The notes: generated from the letters alone by a model not told the origin. A stretch of 64,000 nt of DNA from Streptomyces sp. MMBL 11-1 (GCF_028622875.1 NZ_CP117709.1:3224001-3288000), one strand, 5' to 3'. Shown: positions 44,490-53,947, counted from the stretch's first letter. A program made the numbers and translations.

Positions 44490-45512
44490 GTGACGGTCGA
44501 GTGGTGTGGGTGGCGGGAGGCGGCTCAGGCCGCTCTGTACGGAGATGAGGGCTTTTACCGCAGCCCTCTGCGGAGTCCGGAGGGGCCGGCGGGCCATTTC
44601 CGTACGTCGGTCCACGCCTCGCCCCTCTTCGCGGCGGCGGTGGCCCGGCTGCTGGCCGTAACCGCCCGGGAGCTGGGCACCGGCACGGTCGCGCTGGTCG
44701 ACGTCGGGGCGGGGCGGGGCGAGCTGCTGACCGGGGTGCTGGCCGCACTGCCGCGAGGGCTGGACGTGACCCCGTACGCCGTCGAGGTCGCGGACCGGCC
44801 CCCGGGTCTGGACCCCCGGATCGAGTGGTGCGCGGAGCCGCCCCCGGGCGTCACCGGGCTGCTGTTCGCCAACGAGTGGCTGGACAACGTCCCGGCCGAG
44901 GTGGCGGAGGCGGACGCGGACGGCGTCCCCCGCTATGTCCAGGTGCGGACCTCGGACGGCGCGGAGCGGCTCGGCGGTCCGGTGACCGGGGCGGACGCGG
45001 CGTGGCTGGAGCGCTGGTGGCCGCTGACCGCGCCGGGCGAGCGGGCGGAGATCGGCCGCCCCCGGGACGCGGCCTGGGCGCGGGCGGCGGGCTCGCTCGC
45101 CGCCGGTCTCGCGGTGGCGGTGGACTACGCCCATGTACGGGGCGCCCGGCCGCCCTTCGGGACGCTGACCGGATTCCGGGGCGGGCGCGAGGTGCGTCCG
45201 GTGCCGGACGGCTCCTGCGACCTGACCGCGCATGTGGCGCTGGACGCCTGCGCGGCGGCGGCCGGGCACACGGGCGCGGAGCTGACCGACCAGCGGACGG
45301 CGCTGCACCGGCTGGGCGTCGGCGGCGACCGGCCGCCGCTGAGCCTGGCCGCCACCGATCCGGCGGGCTATGTACGGGCGCTGGCGGCGGCGGGCGAGGC
45401 GGCGGAGCTGACCGCGCGCGGCGGCCTCGGCGACTTCGGGTGGCTGGTGCACCGGGTGGGGCCGGAACGCGGGGACCGCCCCGGCGCGGTGGGGGCGGTC
45501 AATCGCGGGTGA
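44490..45512 (+). CDS. SAM-dependent methyltransferase, MidA/NDUFAF7-like
   Basis: A 340-aa class I methyltransferase. Motifs: [18 protein letters not shown] (entry segment typical of MidA), the SAM loop [19 protein letters not shown] (about 67-85), [15 protein letters not shown] (MidA EWLDN-like catalytic segment) and [18 protein letters not shown]. The mitochondrial member NDUFAF7 dimethylates an arginine of the complex I 49-kDa subunit. Here the next gene encodes a NuoD protein carrying that same arginine context, so NuoD methylation is a concrete prediction. GTG 44490 follows AAGGTGGAG. Confidence 0.85.
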   Translation: MTVEWCGWREAAQAALYGDEGFYRSPLRSPEGPAGHFRTSVHASPLFAAAVARLLAVTARELGTGTVALVDVGAGRGELLTGVLAALPRGLDVTPYAVEVADRPPGLDPRIEWCAEPPPGVTGLLFANEWLDNVPAEVAEADADGVPRYVQVRTSDGAERLGGPVTGADAAWLERWWPLTAPGERAEIGRPRDAAWARAAGSLAAGLAVAVDYAHVRGARPPFGTLTGFRGGREVRPVPDGSCDLTAHVALDACAAAAGHTGAELTDQRTALHRLGVGGDRPPLSLAATDPAGYVRALAAAGEAAELTARGGLGDFGWLVHRVGPERGDRPGAVGAVNRG

Positions 45513-45526
45513 CCGCCCCGGTGTGG

Positions 45527-45588
45527 TGACGTCAGGGAATCCCGACGTGGTGACGTCAGGGAATCCCGACGTGGTGACGTCAGGGAAT
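45527..45588 (+). repeat. Three 24-bp direct repeats in front of nuoD2
   Basis: TGACGTCAGGGAAT occurs at 45527-45540, 45551-45564 and 45575-45588, exactly 24 bp apart, with CCCGACGTGG between them. The last copy runs into AATACT (45586-45591), which lies 7 nt before the nuoD2 ATG and may be its -10. Confidence 0.9.
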
Positions 45589-45598
45589 ACTGTCCCGC

Positions 45599-46741
45599 AT
45601 GACGGAGACGACGATCGGCATCGGCGGAGCGGCGGAGAGCACCGACATGGTGCTGAACATCGGTCCCCAGCATCCCTCGACGCACGGGGTCCTCCGGCTG
45701 CGGATCGTGCTGGACGGCGAGCGTGTGCGGCACGCGGAGCCGGTCATCGGCTATATGCACCGGGGCGCGGAGAAGCTCTTCGAGGCGCGTGACTACCGGC
45801 AGATCGTCATGCTCGCCAACCGTCACGACTGGCTGTCGGCGTTCTCGAACGAGCTGGGCGTGGTGATGGCCGTCGAGCGGATGCTCGGCATGGAGGTCCC
45901 CGAGCGCGCGGTGTGGGCGCGGACGCTGCTCGCCGAGCTGAACCGGGTCCTCAACCACCTGATGTTCCTCGGCTCCTACCCCCTCGAACTCGGCGGCATC
46001 ACCCCGGTCTTCCACGCCTTCCGGGAGCGCGAGGAGCTCCAGGCGGTGATGGAGGAGGTCTCCGGCGGGCGGATGCACTACATGTTCAACCGGGTCGGCG
46101 GGCTCAAGGAGGACGTCCCGGCGGGCTGGGCCGGCCGGGTCCGCGACGCCGTCGCCTCCGTCCGCTCCCGCATGGACGTGTACGAGAACCTCGTCCTCGG
46201 CAACGAGATCTTCCGGGGCCGTACGCGCGACGTGGGCGTGCTGTCCGCCGGGGCGGTGCACGCGTACGGGGTGTCGGGGCCGATCGCCCGAGCCTCGGGC
46301 GTCGACTTCGACCTGCGGCGCGACGAACCGTATCTCGCGTACGGGGAGCTTCAGGACACCCTGAAGGTCGTCACCCGGACCGAGGGCGACTGCCTGGCCC
46401 GCTTCGAGTGCCTGCTGGAGCAGACCCTCAACTCCCTGGACCTGGCGGACGCCTGCCTGGACCGGATGGCCCACCTGGCGCCGGGGCCGATCAACCAGCG
46501 GCTGCCCAAGGTGCTCAAGGCGCCGGAGGGCCACACCTACGCCTGGACGGAGAACCCGCTCGGCGTCAACGGCTACTACCTGGTGTCCAAGGGTGAGAAG
46601 ACGCCCTACCGGCTGAAGCTGCGCTCCGCCTCGTTCAACAACATCCAGGCGCTCACCGAGCTGCTGCCGGGCACCCTGGTCGCCGACATGGTGGCGATCC
46701 TGGGCTCGCTGTTCTTCGTCGTCGGCGACATCGACAAGTAG
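45599..46741 (+). CDS. nuoD2: NADH-quinone oxidoreductase subunit D paralogue (NuoD2)
   Basis: A 49-kDa-type complex I subunit, 380 aa. Conserved segments: [32 protein letters not shown] (Arg55 equals the methylated arginine of bovine NDUFS2), [33 protein letters not shown] and [21 protein letters not shown]. No other nuo gene lies within at least 45 kb on the left or 17 kb on the right, so this is an orphan copy separate from a full nuo operon. The ATG has no ribosome site; a leaderless transcript from the repeat-bearing promoter is likely. Confidence 0.92.
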   Translation: MTETTIGIGGAAESTDMVLNIGPQHPSTHGVLRLRIVLDGERVRHAEPVIGYMHRGAEKLFEARDYRQIVMLANRHDWLSAFSNELGVVMAVERMLGMEVPERAVWARTLLAELNRVLNHLMFLGSYPLELGGITPVFHAFREREELQAVMEEVSGGRMHYMFNRVGGLKEDVPAGWAGRVRDAVASVRSRMDVYENLVLGNEIFRGRTRDVGVLSAGAVHAYGVSGPIARASGVDFDLRRDEPYLAYGELQDTLKVVTRTEGDCLARFECLLEQTLNSLDLADACLDRMAHLAPGPINQRLPKVLKAPEGHTYAWTENPLGVNGYYLVSKGEKTPYRLKLRSASFNNIQALTELLPGTLVADMVAILGSLFFVVGDIDK

Positions 46742-46779
46742 GCGTCGGCGACACCGGCAGGCCAAGGGCCCCTGTGCCT

Positions 46780-46825
46780 TCTCCTGAGAGGGCGTCCCCT
46801 CCGGAGGCCGCGCCCTCTCAGGAGA
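46780..46825. terminator. Bidirectional terminator overlapping a stop codon
   Basis: TCTCCTGAGAGGGCG (46780-46794) pairs perfectly with 46811-46825 across a 16-nt loop. The right arm contains the stop codon of the minus-strand gene at 46818. It separates convergent genes. Confidence 0.85.
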
Positions 46826-47897
46826 CCGCGCCGCGCAGTTCCGCCACCTCGATCTGCTCGGTCTCGTCGTGCGCCGTGAGGTCGATGACCTTGCCGACGG
46901 CCCGGGTGTCCACAACTCCCGTGCGGTGGGCGGCGAGCGCCTCCTCACCGACGACGTCCGCGAGGTCCTCGTTCTGCACGGACTCGATCACGGCGTCCGC
47001 CTTCTCGGCATTCCGAGGGTGCTGGGCGTGCTGGGCGCCGAAGAAGTCGAAGTTGCCCTGGGGGGCCAGATGGCGGCGCGCGGCGTACGGGACGACGGCC
47101 GAGGCGGCCTCGATCGCGCGCGGCGGGGACACCGGCGCGACGGAGGCCGGGGCCTCCACGCTCGGGAGCGCCGGGGCGGGCGGGGTGGTGGAGGGGCGGC
47201 GGTGCTGGTGGTCCCGGTGCTCGCCCGTCCCGGGGGCCGCCGCGTGCTTCCCCCGCGGGCCCTCCGTCTCCGCGTCCCGGTGCCGGCCGTCGACGGCCGC
47301 CTGACGCCGGCGGACCGCCTCCACCGTCCGGCGGGTCTCCTGGAGCGCCGCGTTGCGCGTGAGGTTCATCAGGGCCTCGTTCGCGCGCCGGTACGACTCG
47401 GGGGTCGGTGTGGACCGCGCGGGCAGCAGCTCCTTGGGGGCCGCGGCCTCGATGGCGAGCTGCCGGCGGCCCTCCAGCGCACTGGCCCGCTCGGTCTCGG
47501 CGTTGGCGTAGCGGCGCAGCAGTCCGGCGTGCTCCCCGCGCAGCCCCGCGAGCTCGACGCGCTTGCGGCGGAGCTTGGTCTCCAGACGGGTGCGCAGCGC
47601 GCGCGACTCCTCCAGGTCCTGCTCCAGCTCGGCTATCCGCTCCTCGGCCCGCCATTCGTCACTGGCGCGGGCCCGGGTCAGCTCGGCGACCCGCAGCCCC
47701 GCCGCCCGGTCCCAGCTGCGCATCAGATACGCGCCCGTGACGGCGGCGGCCGCCACGGCGGCCACCAGGGCGCGCAGGGCCAGGGGTTCGGCCAGGAGCC
47801 AGGCGCCGGCGGCACCGACGACCGACACTCCCGCCACCACGGAGGGGGGCAGGATTTTGTGGAGGGGCGGCGAATGGCGGTGGCGTCCACGTGGCAT
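46818..47897 (-). CDS. Membrane protein with coiled coil, unknown function
   Basis: A 359-aa protein. The basic N-terminus (MPRGRHRHSPPLHK) is followed by two TM helices (about 16-35 and 40-58, ALRALVAAVAAAAVTGAYLM). A long coiled coil comes next (about 62-150: ERIAELEQDLEESRALRTRL, LRRKRVELAGLRGEHAGLL), then a Pro/His-rich linker and a C-terminal region with IDLTAHDETEQIEVAELRG. It could organise other proteins at the membrane. The ATG at 47897 lies 7 nt after TAAATT (47910-47905), predicted leaderless. Confidence 0.75.
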   Translation of the reverse strand: MPRGRHRHSPPLHKILPPSVVAGVSVVGAAGAWLLAEPLALRALVAAVAAAAVTGAYLMRSWDRAAGLRVAELTRARASDEWRAEERIAELEQDLEESRALRTRLETKLRRKRVELAGLRGEHAGLLRRYANAETERASALEGRRQLAIEAAAPKELLPARSTPTPESYRRANEALMNLTRNAALQETRRTVEAVRRRQAAVDGRHRDAETEGPRGKHAAAPGTGEHRDHQHRRPSTTPPAPALPSVEAPASVAPVSPPRAIEAASAVVPYAARRHLAPQGNFDFFGAQHAQHPRNAEKADAVIESVQNEDLADVVGEEALAAHRTGVVDTRAVGKVIDLTAHDETEQIEVAELRGAVS

Positions 47898-48038
47898 GGC
47901 CTGAAATTTACCGTGTGTACGGGCCGCTTGGGGGGCCGCCCGGCAATCTGTTCCCCGCCGGTTACCTCGCGGCCCCCCAAAGGTCCTCCGCCCGGCCCTT
48001 TACCCGGTGTTCGAGCACCACTGCTCCGGGATCGAGCA

Positions 48039-49010
48039 CTACTTCTCGATCAGGTCCTTCGACTCCAGATACGCCTTGGCCACATCGGCCGGCTTGGCGC
48101 GCTCGGCGTCGACCTTCCGGTTCAGCTCCGCGAGATCTTCCGTGGTGAGCGTGGAAGTGAGCTTGCCGAGGGCGTCGGCGATCTCCGGCGCACCCGCGTC
48201 CTCGGCATTCAGAACGGGAAGGACGTTGTCCGCGTTCTGGAGCTTCTTGTCGTCCTCCAGGAACACCAGTCCGTCCAGCACCGCGTCGGTGGTGGTCGTC
48301 AGGACCAGCTGGACCTTGCCGTCGCGAACGGCCTGCTTGGACTGCGGAGTGCCGACGCCCTTGGGGTCGATACCGGTGACGTCGATGCCGTACGTCTCCT
48401 TCAGACCGGGTGCGCAGAACGGCCGCACCTCGCACTCGTCGCCCGCCGCGATCTTGACCTTGATCTTCGACTTCCCCAGATCGGAAAGTGTCGTGAGGTT
48501 GTTCTTCTCGGCGAATTCCTTGGAGACCGCGAAGGCGTTCTGGTCGACGGCCTTCCCCGCCGGAAGGACCTTGAGCCCCAGCGGCTCGGCGAGCTTTTCC
48601 AGCGCGGCCACCGTGGCGGCGGCGTCACCGGAGGCCACGGGCTCTGCCTGGGCCTTCTTGGCCCCGTTGACCTTGGCGTTGAGGAATTCGGCGATGGTGG
48701 CGGCGTACTCCGGTACGACGTCGATCTCGCCCTTCTCCAGCGACGGCTCGTACAGCTCACGGTTCTTCACCGTGGTGACCGAGGTGCTGTATCCGGCGTC
48801 GCCCAGGATCTGCGCGTACAGCTCGGCGAGCACCTTGGACTCGGTGAACGAGGCCGAGCCGACGACCAGGGAGCCCTTCTCGCCGCCGCCGGCCGAGGAG
48901 CCCGAGCCGCCCTTCTCCTTCTCCAGGCTGTCGCCGCCGCAGGCCGCGAGCGACCCGGCCAGCGCCACCATGCCGACGACCGCTCCGGCTATCCGCGATG
49001 TCCTGCTCAT
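48039..49010 (-). CDS. Osmoprotectant ABC transporter substrate-binding lipoprotein
   Basis: An OpuCC/ProX-type lipoprotein that captures glycine betaine, choline or similar; 323 aa. The signal peptide ends in LAGSLAACGG, giving the lipid-anchored Cys. A Gly/Ser/Lys linker leads to the binding fold: LVVGSASFTESKVLAELYAQ, LEKGEIDVVPEYAATIAEFL, VKIAAGDECEVRPFCAPGL and LVLTTTTDAVLDGLVFLEDD. Two adjacent permease genes and a divergent ATPase complete the transporter. The ATG at 49010 gives a normal signal peptide. Which solute it prefers cannot be read from the sequence. Confidence 0.92.
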   Translation of the reverse strand: MSRTSRIAGAVVGMVALAGSLAACGGDSLEKEKGGSGSSAGGGEKGSLVVGSASFTESKVLAELYAQILGDAGYSTSVTTVKNRELYEPSLEKGEIDVVPEYAATIAEFLNAKVNGAKKAQAEPVASGDAAATVAALEKLAEPLGLKVLPAGKAVDQNAFAVSKEFAEKNNLTTLSDLGKSKIKVKIAAGDECEVRPFCAPGLKETYGIDVTGIDPKGVGTPQSKQAVRDGKVQLVLTTTTDAVLDGLVFLEDDKKLQNADNVLPVLNAEDAGAPEIADALGKLTSTLTTEDLAELNRKVDAERAKPADVAKAYLESKDLIEK

Positions 49011-49094
49011 ATGCGTTGTTCTCCGTCCGAACAGAAGAAAAGTGACCAGAAGTAGAGTGACCAGCTGAAAGTTGGCCGGAAGACAGGCGCGCCC

Positions 49095-49769
49095 TCACGC
49101 GGGGCGGCGACGGCGCAGCGGCGACAGCAGCCGGTCCAGGCCCACCAGCGCCCCTTCCACCAGCAGGGCGAGGCCGGCGACCAGGACGGCGCCCGCGAAG
49201 ACCTGGGCGGTGTCGTAGGTGTTGAAGCCGGCGGTGATGATCCGGCCGAGACCGCCGAGGCCGACCATCGCGGCGATCGACGCGGTGGCCACGACCTGGA
49301 CGGCGGCGGACCGCAGCCCGGTCATGATCATCGGATAGGCGAGCGGCAGCTCGACCCGGACGAAGAGCTGCCCGCCCGACATCCCCATGCCGCGCGCGGC
49401 CTCCACCACGGCCCGGTCCACCTCCCGCATCCCGACGTAGGCGTTGGTCAGCAACGGCGGCACCGCGAACAGCACCAACGCGATGATGGTGGGCCAGTAA
49501 CCCGAGTTGCGCAGGGGCGTGACCATGAACAGGGCCAGCACCGCGAAGACCGGGACGGCCCGCCCCACGTTGGAGATGTTCACCGCGAGCGCACCGCCCC
49601 TGCCGATGTGCCCCAGATACAGGGCCAGCGGCAGGGCTATCGCGCAGGCCACCGCGAGGGCGACCCCGCTCACGTACAGATGCTCGCCGAGCCGGTGCGC
49701 GGCCCCGCCGTCGCCCGACCAGTTGGCCCCTGTGGTCAGCCAGGTCCAGGCATCGCCGATGACTCCCAC
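49095..49769 (-). CDS. Osmoprotectant ABC transporter permease
   Basis: A 224-aa membrane subunit, MetI-like fold with about six TM helices (for example VSGVALAVACAIALPLALYL, ALVLFAVPPLLTNAYV, VQVVATASIAAMVGLGGLG). The EAA-type loop VEAARGMGMSGGQLFVRVELPLAYPMI contacts the ATPase. It sits 3 bp after the other permease gene and about 85 bp before the lipoprotein gene, all on one transcript. Two unequal permeases are the rule in OpuC-type systems. Confidence 0.92.
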   Translation of the reverse strand: MGVIGDAWTWLTTGANWSGDGGAAHRLGEHLYVSGVALAVACAIALPLALYLGHIGRGGALAVNISNVGRAVPVFAVLALFMVTPLRNSGYWPTIIALVLFAVPPLLTNAYVGMREVDRAVVEAARGMGMSGGQLFVRVELPLAYPMIMTGLRSAAVQVVATASIAAMVGLGGLGRIITAGFNTYDTAQVFAGAVLVAGLALLVEGALVGLDRLLSPLRRRRPA

Positions 49770-49772
49770 GGG

Positions 49773-50534
49773 TCAGCCCGCCTCCACCTTCGCCGGGGCG
49801 GGCAGGCCCGCCGGTCCGCCCGGGCCCGCCCGCCTGCCCCCGGCCGCCTTGGGTGTCCGGGACGGCCGGGATATCCGGGTCCACGGCGTCAGCACCCGCT
49901 GGAGGCCGAGCAGCAGCAGGTCCGCCGCCACCGCGAGCAGGACGCACAGGACCGAGGCGGCGAGCACCTGGGCCTTGAAGAAGCTGGGCAGCGCGTCCTC
50001 GATGAGATTGCCGAGGCCCCCCTTGCCGACGAGCGAGCCGACCGTGGTCAGCGCGACCGTCGACACGGTGGCTATCCGCAGCCCCGCCATCACCGCGGGC
50101 AGCGCCAGCGGGAGCTCCACCTCCCACAGCAGCCGCGCCGGCCCGTACCCCATGCCCCGGGCCGCGTCCCGGGCCTCCTGCGGCACCGCTTCGAGCCCGG
50201 CCAGGATGTTGCGTACGAGGATGGTCAGCGAATAGAGCACCAGGCCCGTGACGACGAGCGCGGCCGACAGTCCGAACAGGGGCAGCAGCAACGAGAACAT
50301 CGCCAGCGAGGGCACGGTGTAGAGCACGGTCGTCAGCCCGAGCACGGGTCCGGCGAACCGCCGGCCCCGACGGGCGAGCAACGCCAGCGGAAAGGCCACC
50401 GCGAGCCCGATCAGCACCGAGACCACCGTGATCCCGATGTGCTGCACGGTCGCATCGGTCAACTCCTGGCTGCGGGAGCGCAGATACTCCCCGCAGATCC
50501 AGTCGTTCGTCACCAGGCAGTTCTGCTCGGCCAT
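49773..50534 (-). CDS. Osmoprotectant ABC transporter permease
   Basis: A 253-aa MetI-like permease. TM segments include IGITVVSVLIGLAVAFPLAL, VLGLTTVLYTVPSLAMFSLL, ALVVTGLVLYSLTILVRNI and VLAASVLCVLLAVAADLLLL. The EAA loop is VPQEARDAARGMGYGPARLL. The N-terminus (MAEQNCLVTNDWICGEYLRS) resembles those of other OpuCB/OpuCD proteins. The C-terminal 35 residues are Gly/Pro/Ala-rich. It is the first gene of the minus-strand transport operon and divergent from the ATPase gene, with a 197-bp shared control region. Confidence 0.92.
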   Translation of the reverse strand: MAEQNCLVTNDWICGEYLRSRSQELTDATVQHIGITVVSVLIGLAVAFPLALLARRGRRFAGPVLGLTTVLYTVPSLAMFSLLLPLFGLSAALVVTGLVLYSLTILVRNILAGLEAVPQEARDAARGMGYGPARLLWEVELPLALPAVMAGLRIATVSTVALTTVGSLVGKGGLGNLIEDALPSFFKAQVLAASVLCVLLAVAADLLLLGLQRVLTPWTRISRPSRTPKAAGGRRAGPGGPAGLPAPAKVEAG

Positions 50535-50731
50535 CCGCCCCCCACCTCCTGCTTTCGCCCGTAGTCCCGGATTCCGTCGTTCCGGACCTCGTCGTTCCGG
50601 ACCGCGGCGGCCCGGATCACCGCCGGATCGAACTGACGACTGGCGAGCCTATCCTCGACCACTGACAATCGCGGAGGCTGTCGTATTCCGGCAACATGCC
50701 CTTCACAGAACGCCCTCCACAATGGGGAACC

Positions 50732-51925
50732 ATGATCCGTTTCGAGCATGTCACCAAGCGGTACGCCGACGGCACCACCGCCGTCGACGACCTTTCCTTC
50801 GAGGTCGCCGAGGGTGAACTGGTCACGCTCGTCGGACCTTCCGGTTGCGGCAAGACGACCACGATGAAGATGGTGAACCGGCTGATCGAACCGACCGAGG
50901 GCGGGATATTCCTCGACGGGGACGACATATCCACCATCGATCCCGTCCGGCTGCGCCGCCGCATCGGCTATGTGATCCAGCAGGTGGGGCTCTTCCCGCA
51001 CAAGACGGTGCTGGAGAACACCGCGACCGTTCCCCATCTGCTGGGCTGGAAGCGCGGAAAGGGACGCGAACGCGCCGCCGAACTCCTCGACCTCGTCGGA
51101 CTCGACCCTTCCGTTCACGGCGACCGCTATCCGGAACAGCTTTCCGGCGGTCAGCGTCAACGCGTGGGCGTGGCTCGCGCCTTGGCCGCCGATCCCCCCG
51201 TTCTCCTGATGGACGAGCCATTCGGCGCGGTCGATCCGGTCGTCCGCGAACACCTGCAGAACGAATTCCTGAAACTCCAGGCCCAGGTGCGCAAGACCGT
51301 GCTGTTCGTCACGCACGACATCGAGGAGGCCGTCCGTCTCGGCGACCGGATCGCCGTCTACGGGCAGGGCCGCATCGAGCAGTTCGACTCCCCCGCCACC
51401 GTGCTCGGAGCCCCCGCGACCCCGTACGTGGCCGATTTCGTCGGCGCGGACCGCGGGCTCAAGCGGCTCTCGGTGACGCCCATCGAGGAGAGCGACCTCG
51501 ACCAGCCGCCGGTCGTCCACCTCGACGACCCGCTGGCCACGGCCACCGAACGGCTCAGGTCCCAGGGGGCGCGCTGGGCGGTCGTCCTGGACAGCCGGGA
51601 CAACCTCCACGGCTGGATCCCCGCCGACGCGGCAGCCGGCGGCGCGCCGGGCACCGCCAAGGGCGCCGTCCGCGCACACGCCCGCCGGATGGAGGCCTGG
51701 CTCCCGCTCGGAGCCCCCCTCAAGCAGGCCTTCGCCACCATGCTCCAGCACGACGCGGGCTGGATCGCCGTCATCGACAAGGAGAGCGAGGGCCGCTTCC
51801 TCGGCGTGCTGACCCCCGCCCGGCTGCACGAGGCGCTGCGCCGCTCCATCGACGCCGACGCCCAGGACGTACCGCGCGCCGAGGTCGCCGTGGAGACGGT
51901 CGCGACGGTCACCCGGACCACCTGA
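50732..51925 (+). CDS. Osmoprotectant ABC transporter ATP-binding protein with CBS domains
   Basis: OpuCA/ProV-type ATPase, 397 aa. Walker A GPSGCGKTT (about 38-46), Q-loop YVIQQVGLFPH, signature QLSGGQRQRVGVARALA, Walker B VLLMDEPFGAVD, switch LFVTHDIEEA. The C-terminal 130 residues form a CBS pair, which in OpuA-type systems senses ionic strength or c-di-AMP. I chose ATG 50732 (GGGGAACC upstream). ATG 50696 is the alternative: CTGACA-16 nt-TATTCC ends six bases before it, so that promoter could give either a leaderless 409-aa form or a short leader. Confidence 0.92.
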   Translation: MIRFEHVTKRYADGTTAVDDLSFEVAEGELVTLVGPSGCGKTTTMKMVNRLIEPTEGGIFLDGDDISTIDPVRLRRRIGYVIQQVGLFPHKTVLENTATVPHLLGWKRGKGRERAAELLDLVGLDPSVHGDRYPEQLSGGQRQRVGVARALAADPPVLLMDEPFGAVDPVVREHLQNEFLKLQAQVRKTVLFVTHDIEEAVRLGDRIAVYGQGRIEQFDSPATVLGAPATPYVADFVGADRGLKRLSVTPIEESDLDQPPVVHLDDPLATATERLRSQGARWAVVLDSRDNLHGWIPADAAAGGAPGTAKGAVRAHARRMEAWLPLGAPLKQAFATMLQHDAGWIAVIDKESEGRFLGVLTPARLHEALRRSIDADAQDVPRAEVAVETVATVTRTT

Positions 51926-52017
51926 CCAGACCCCTGTGCGGGTGGCGCGTCCGGCCCGGCCCGGGAGATTCCGCAGGTCCCGTACCGGGCCCGATGCGGG
52001 AAATTTCCGGAATGTGG

Positions 52018-52048
52018 GTGAACCCGCGCTCCGCAACCCACGTCCTAG
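52018..52048 (+). promoter_or_regulatory. Candidate SigE (ECF) promoter of the MprF-like gene
   Basis: GTGAACC (52018-52024), a 16-nt spacer and CGTCCTAG (52041-52048) fit the AAC...CGTC pattern of envelope-stress ECF promoters. It lies about 70 bp before the MprF-like start. The S. coelicolor homologue is reported to be a SigE target. Confidence 0.6.
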
Positions 52049-52117
52049 AGGGCGCACATCGTCCGCGGGGCTCCGGCCGGCGGACTCAGGGAATCTCTCG
52101 CGAAGCCACGGGAAGCG

Positions 52118-53947
52118 ATGTCTGTCACGCCAGATGGGGATGGTCCGGTGTCGGTTCCGCGGCGCGTCCGCCGGTTGCTCCGCGGACCGCGCCCCGAATC
52201 GGTACCGGCGCTCGTCGGTACCGCCTGCACCGCCGTCGGCCTGATCGACATCGCCGCCGGGGTCTTCCCCCGCTTCCGGCACAGCCGGATGCACACCCTC
52301 GCCGAGGTGCTCCCCGGGGCGCTCGGCCCGTTCGCCGCCGCACTGTCGCTCAGCGCGGGCATGCTGCTGCTCCTGCTCGCGCACGGGCTGAAGCGGCACA
52401 AGCGGCGGGCCTGGCGCGCGGCGGTGATCCTGCTGCCCGCGGGGGCCGTGGCCCAGTTCACGTACCGCCACTCGATCGTCGGGGTGCTCGTCTCCCTGGC
52501 CCTCTGCTGGCTGCTGGTACGCCACCGGGACCAGTTCCGGGCGCTGCCCGACCCCCGCAGCCGCTGGCGCGCGCTCGCCAACTTCGTCCTGCTCGGAGCC
52601 GGTTCGCTGGGACTCGGGCTGATCATCGTGAGCGTCCACCCCGGCCGGATCCTCGGCGACCCGTCCATCGCCGACCGCCTCCAGCACGTGCTGTACGGCC
52701 TGTTCGGCGTCGAGGGGCCCGTCGGCTACGCCGGGCGGACCGGCTGGACCGTGGCCTACTCGCTGGGCGCGCTCGGTCTGCTCACCGCCGTCACCACCAT
52801 CTACCTCGCCCTCCGCCCCGAACACCCGGCCGCCCGCCTCACCGAGGACGACGAGAGCCGGCTGCGGGCCCTGCTGGAGCGGCACGGCGGCCGGGACTCC
52901 CTCGGCCACTTCGCGCTCCGCCGCGACAAGGGCGTCGTCTTCTCCCCCAGCGGCAAGGCCGCCGTCTGCTACCGGGTCGTCTCCGGGGTGATGCTGGCCG
53001 GCGGCGACCCCATCGGCGACGTGGAGGCCTGGCCGGGCGCGATCGAGCGGTTCATGGACGAGGCACAGGCGCACTCCTGGGCCCCCGCCGTGATGGGCTG
53101 CAGCGAGACCGGCGGTCAGGTCTGGACCCGGGAGACCGGACTCACCGCCCTGGAGCTGGGCGACGAGGCGGTGGTGGACGCGGCGGGCTTCTCCCTCGCC
53201 GGACGGGCCATGCGGAACGTACGCCAGATGGTCAAGCGCATCGAGCGCGGCGGATACGAGACCCGGGTCCGGCGGGCGCGTGACATCGGCGAGACCGAAC
53301 TGGACCGGATCCGCCGCGCCGCCGCCGACTGGCGCGGCACCGACACCGAGCGCGGCTTCTCCATGGCGCTGGGCCGGATCGGCGACCCGGCCGACGGCGA
53401 CTGCGTGATCGCCACCGCCCACCTGCCCGGCTCCGGTACGGAGGACTCCCCTCACGGCGACCTGAAGGCGGTCCTCCACTTCGTCCCCTGGGGGCGCGAC
53501 GGCCTGTCCCTGGAGCTGATGCGCCGTGACCGTTCGGCCGACCCCGGCATGAACGAGCTGCTGATCGTCGCCTCCCTCCAGGCCGCGGAGAAGCTCGGCG
53601 TCGCCCGGGTGTCGCTGAACTTCGCCATGTTCCGCTCCGCGCTGGCCCGCGGCGAGCGGCTCGGCGCGGGACCGGTGCTGCGACGCTGGCGCGGGCTGCT
53701 GATCTTCCTGTCGCGCTGGTTCCAGATCGAGTCGCTGTACAAGTTCAACGCCAAGTTCGAGCCCCGCTGGGAGCCCCGCTTCGTGGTCTTCCGCACCAGC
53801 CGCGACCTGCCCCGCATCGGGATCGCGGCGATGCGGGCGGAGGGCTTCGTGAACCTCTCGCTGCCCCGCCCGTTCCGCCCCCGCCGCCCGCGCCCGTGCG
53901 GCCACACGCTCCAGGGCGCCCAGGAGCACGACGTACGCGCGGCCTGA
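52118..53947 (+). CDS. MprF-like phosphatidylglycerol lysyltransferase-domain protein
   Basis: A 609-aa membrane protein. Six or so TM helices occupy about 25-235 (ALVGTACTAVGLIDIAAGVF, LGPFAAALSLSAGMLLLLLA, WTVAYSLGALGLLTAVTTIY). The cytoplasmic C-terminal domain (about 245-590) is the GNAT-like LPG synthase/DUF2156 fold (RRDKGVVFSPSGKAAVCYRV, MRNVRQMVKRIERGGYE, SLNFAMFRSALARGERLGA). It resembles MprF, which adds lysine to phosphatidylglycerol and so resists cationic peptides. It lacks the lysyl-tRNA synthetase fused in mycobacterial LysX. A SigE-like promoter precedes it. Confidence 0.85.
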   Translation: MSVTPDGDGPVSVPRRVRRLLRGPRPESVPALVGTACTAVGLIDIAAGVFPRFRHSRMHTLAEVLPGALGPFAAALSLSAGMLLLLLAHGLKRHKRRAWRAAVILLPAGAVAQFTYRHSIVGVLVSLALCWLLVRHRDQFRALPDPRSRWRALANFVLLGAGSLGLGLIIVSVHPGRILGDPSIADRLQHVLYGLFGVEGPVGYAGRTGWTVAYSLGALGLLTAVTTIYLALRPEHPAARLTEDDESRLRALLERHGGRDSLGHFALRRDKGVVFSPSGKAAVCYRVVSGVMLAGGDPIGDVEAWPGAIERFMDEAQAHSWAPAVMGCSETGGQVWTRETGLTALELGDEAVVDAAGFSLAGRAMRNVRQMVKRIERGGYETRVRRARDIGETELDRIRRAAADWRGTDTERGFSMALGRIGDPADGDCVIATAHLPGSGTEDSPHGDLKAVLHFVPWGRDGLSLELMRRDRSADPGMNELLIVASLQAAEKLGVARVSLNFAMFRSALARGERLGAGPVLRRWRGLLIFLSRWFQIESLYKFNAKFEPRWEPRFVVFRTSRDLPRIGIAAMRAEGFVNLSLPRPFRPRRPRPCGHTLQGAQEHDVRAA

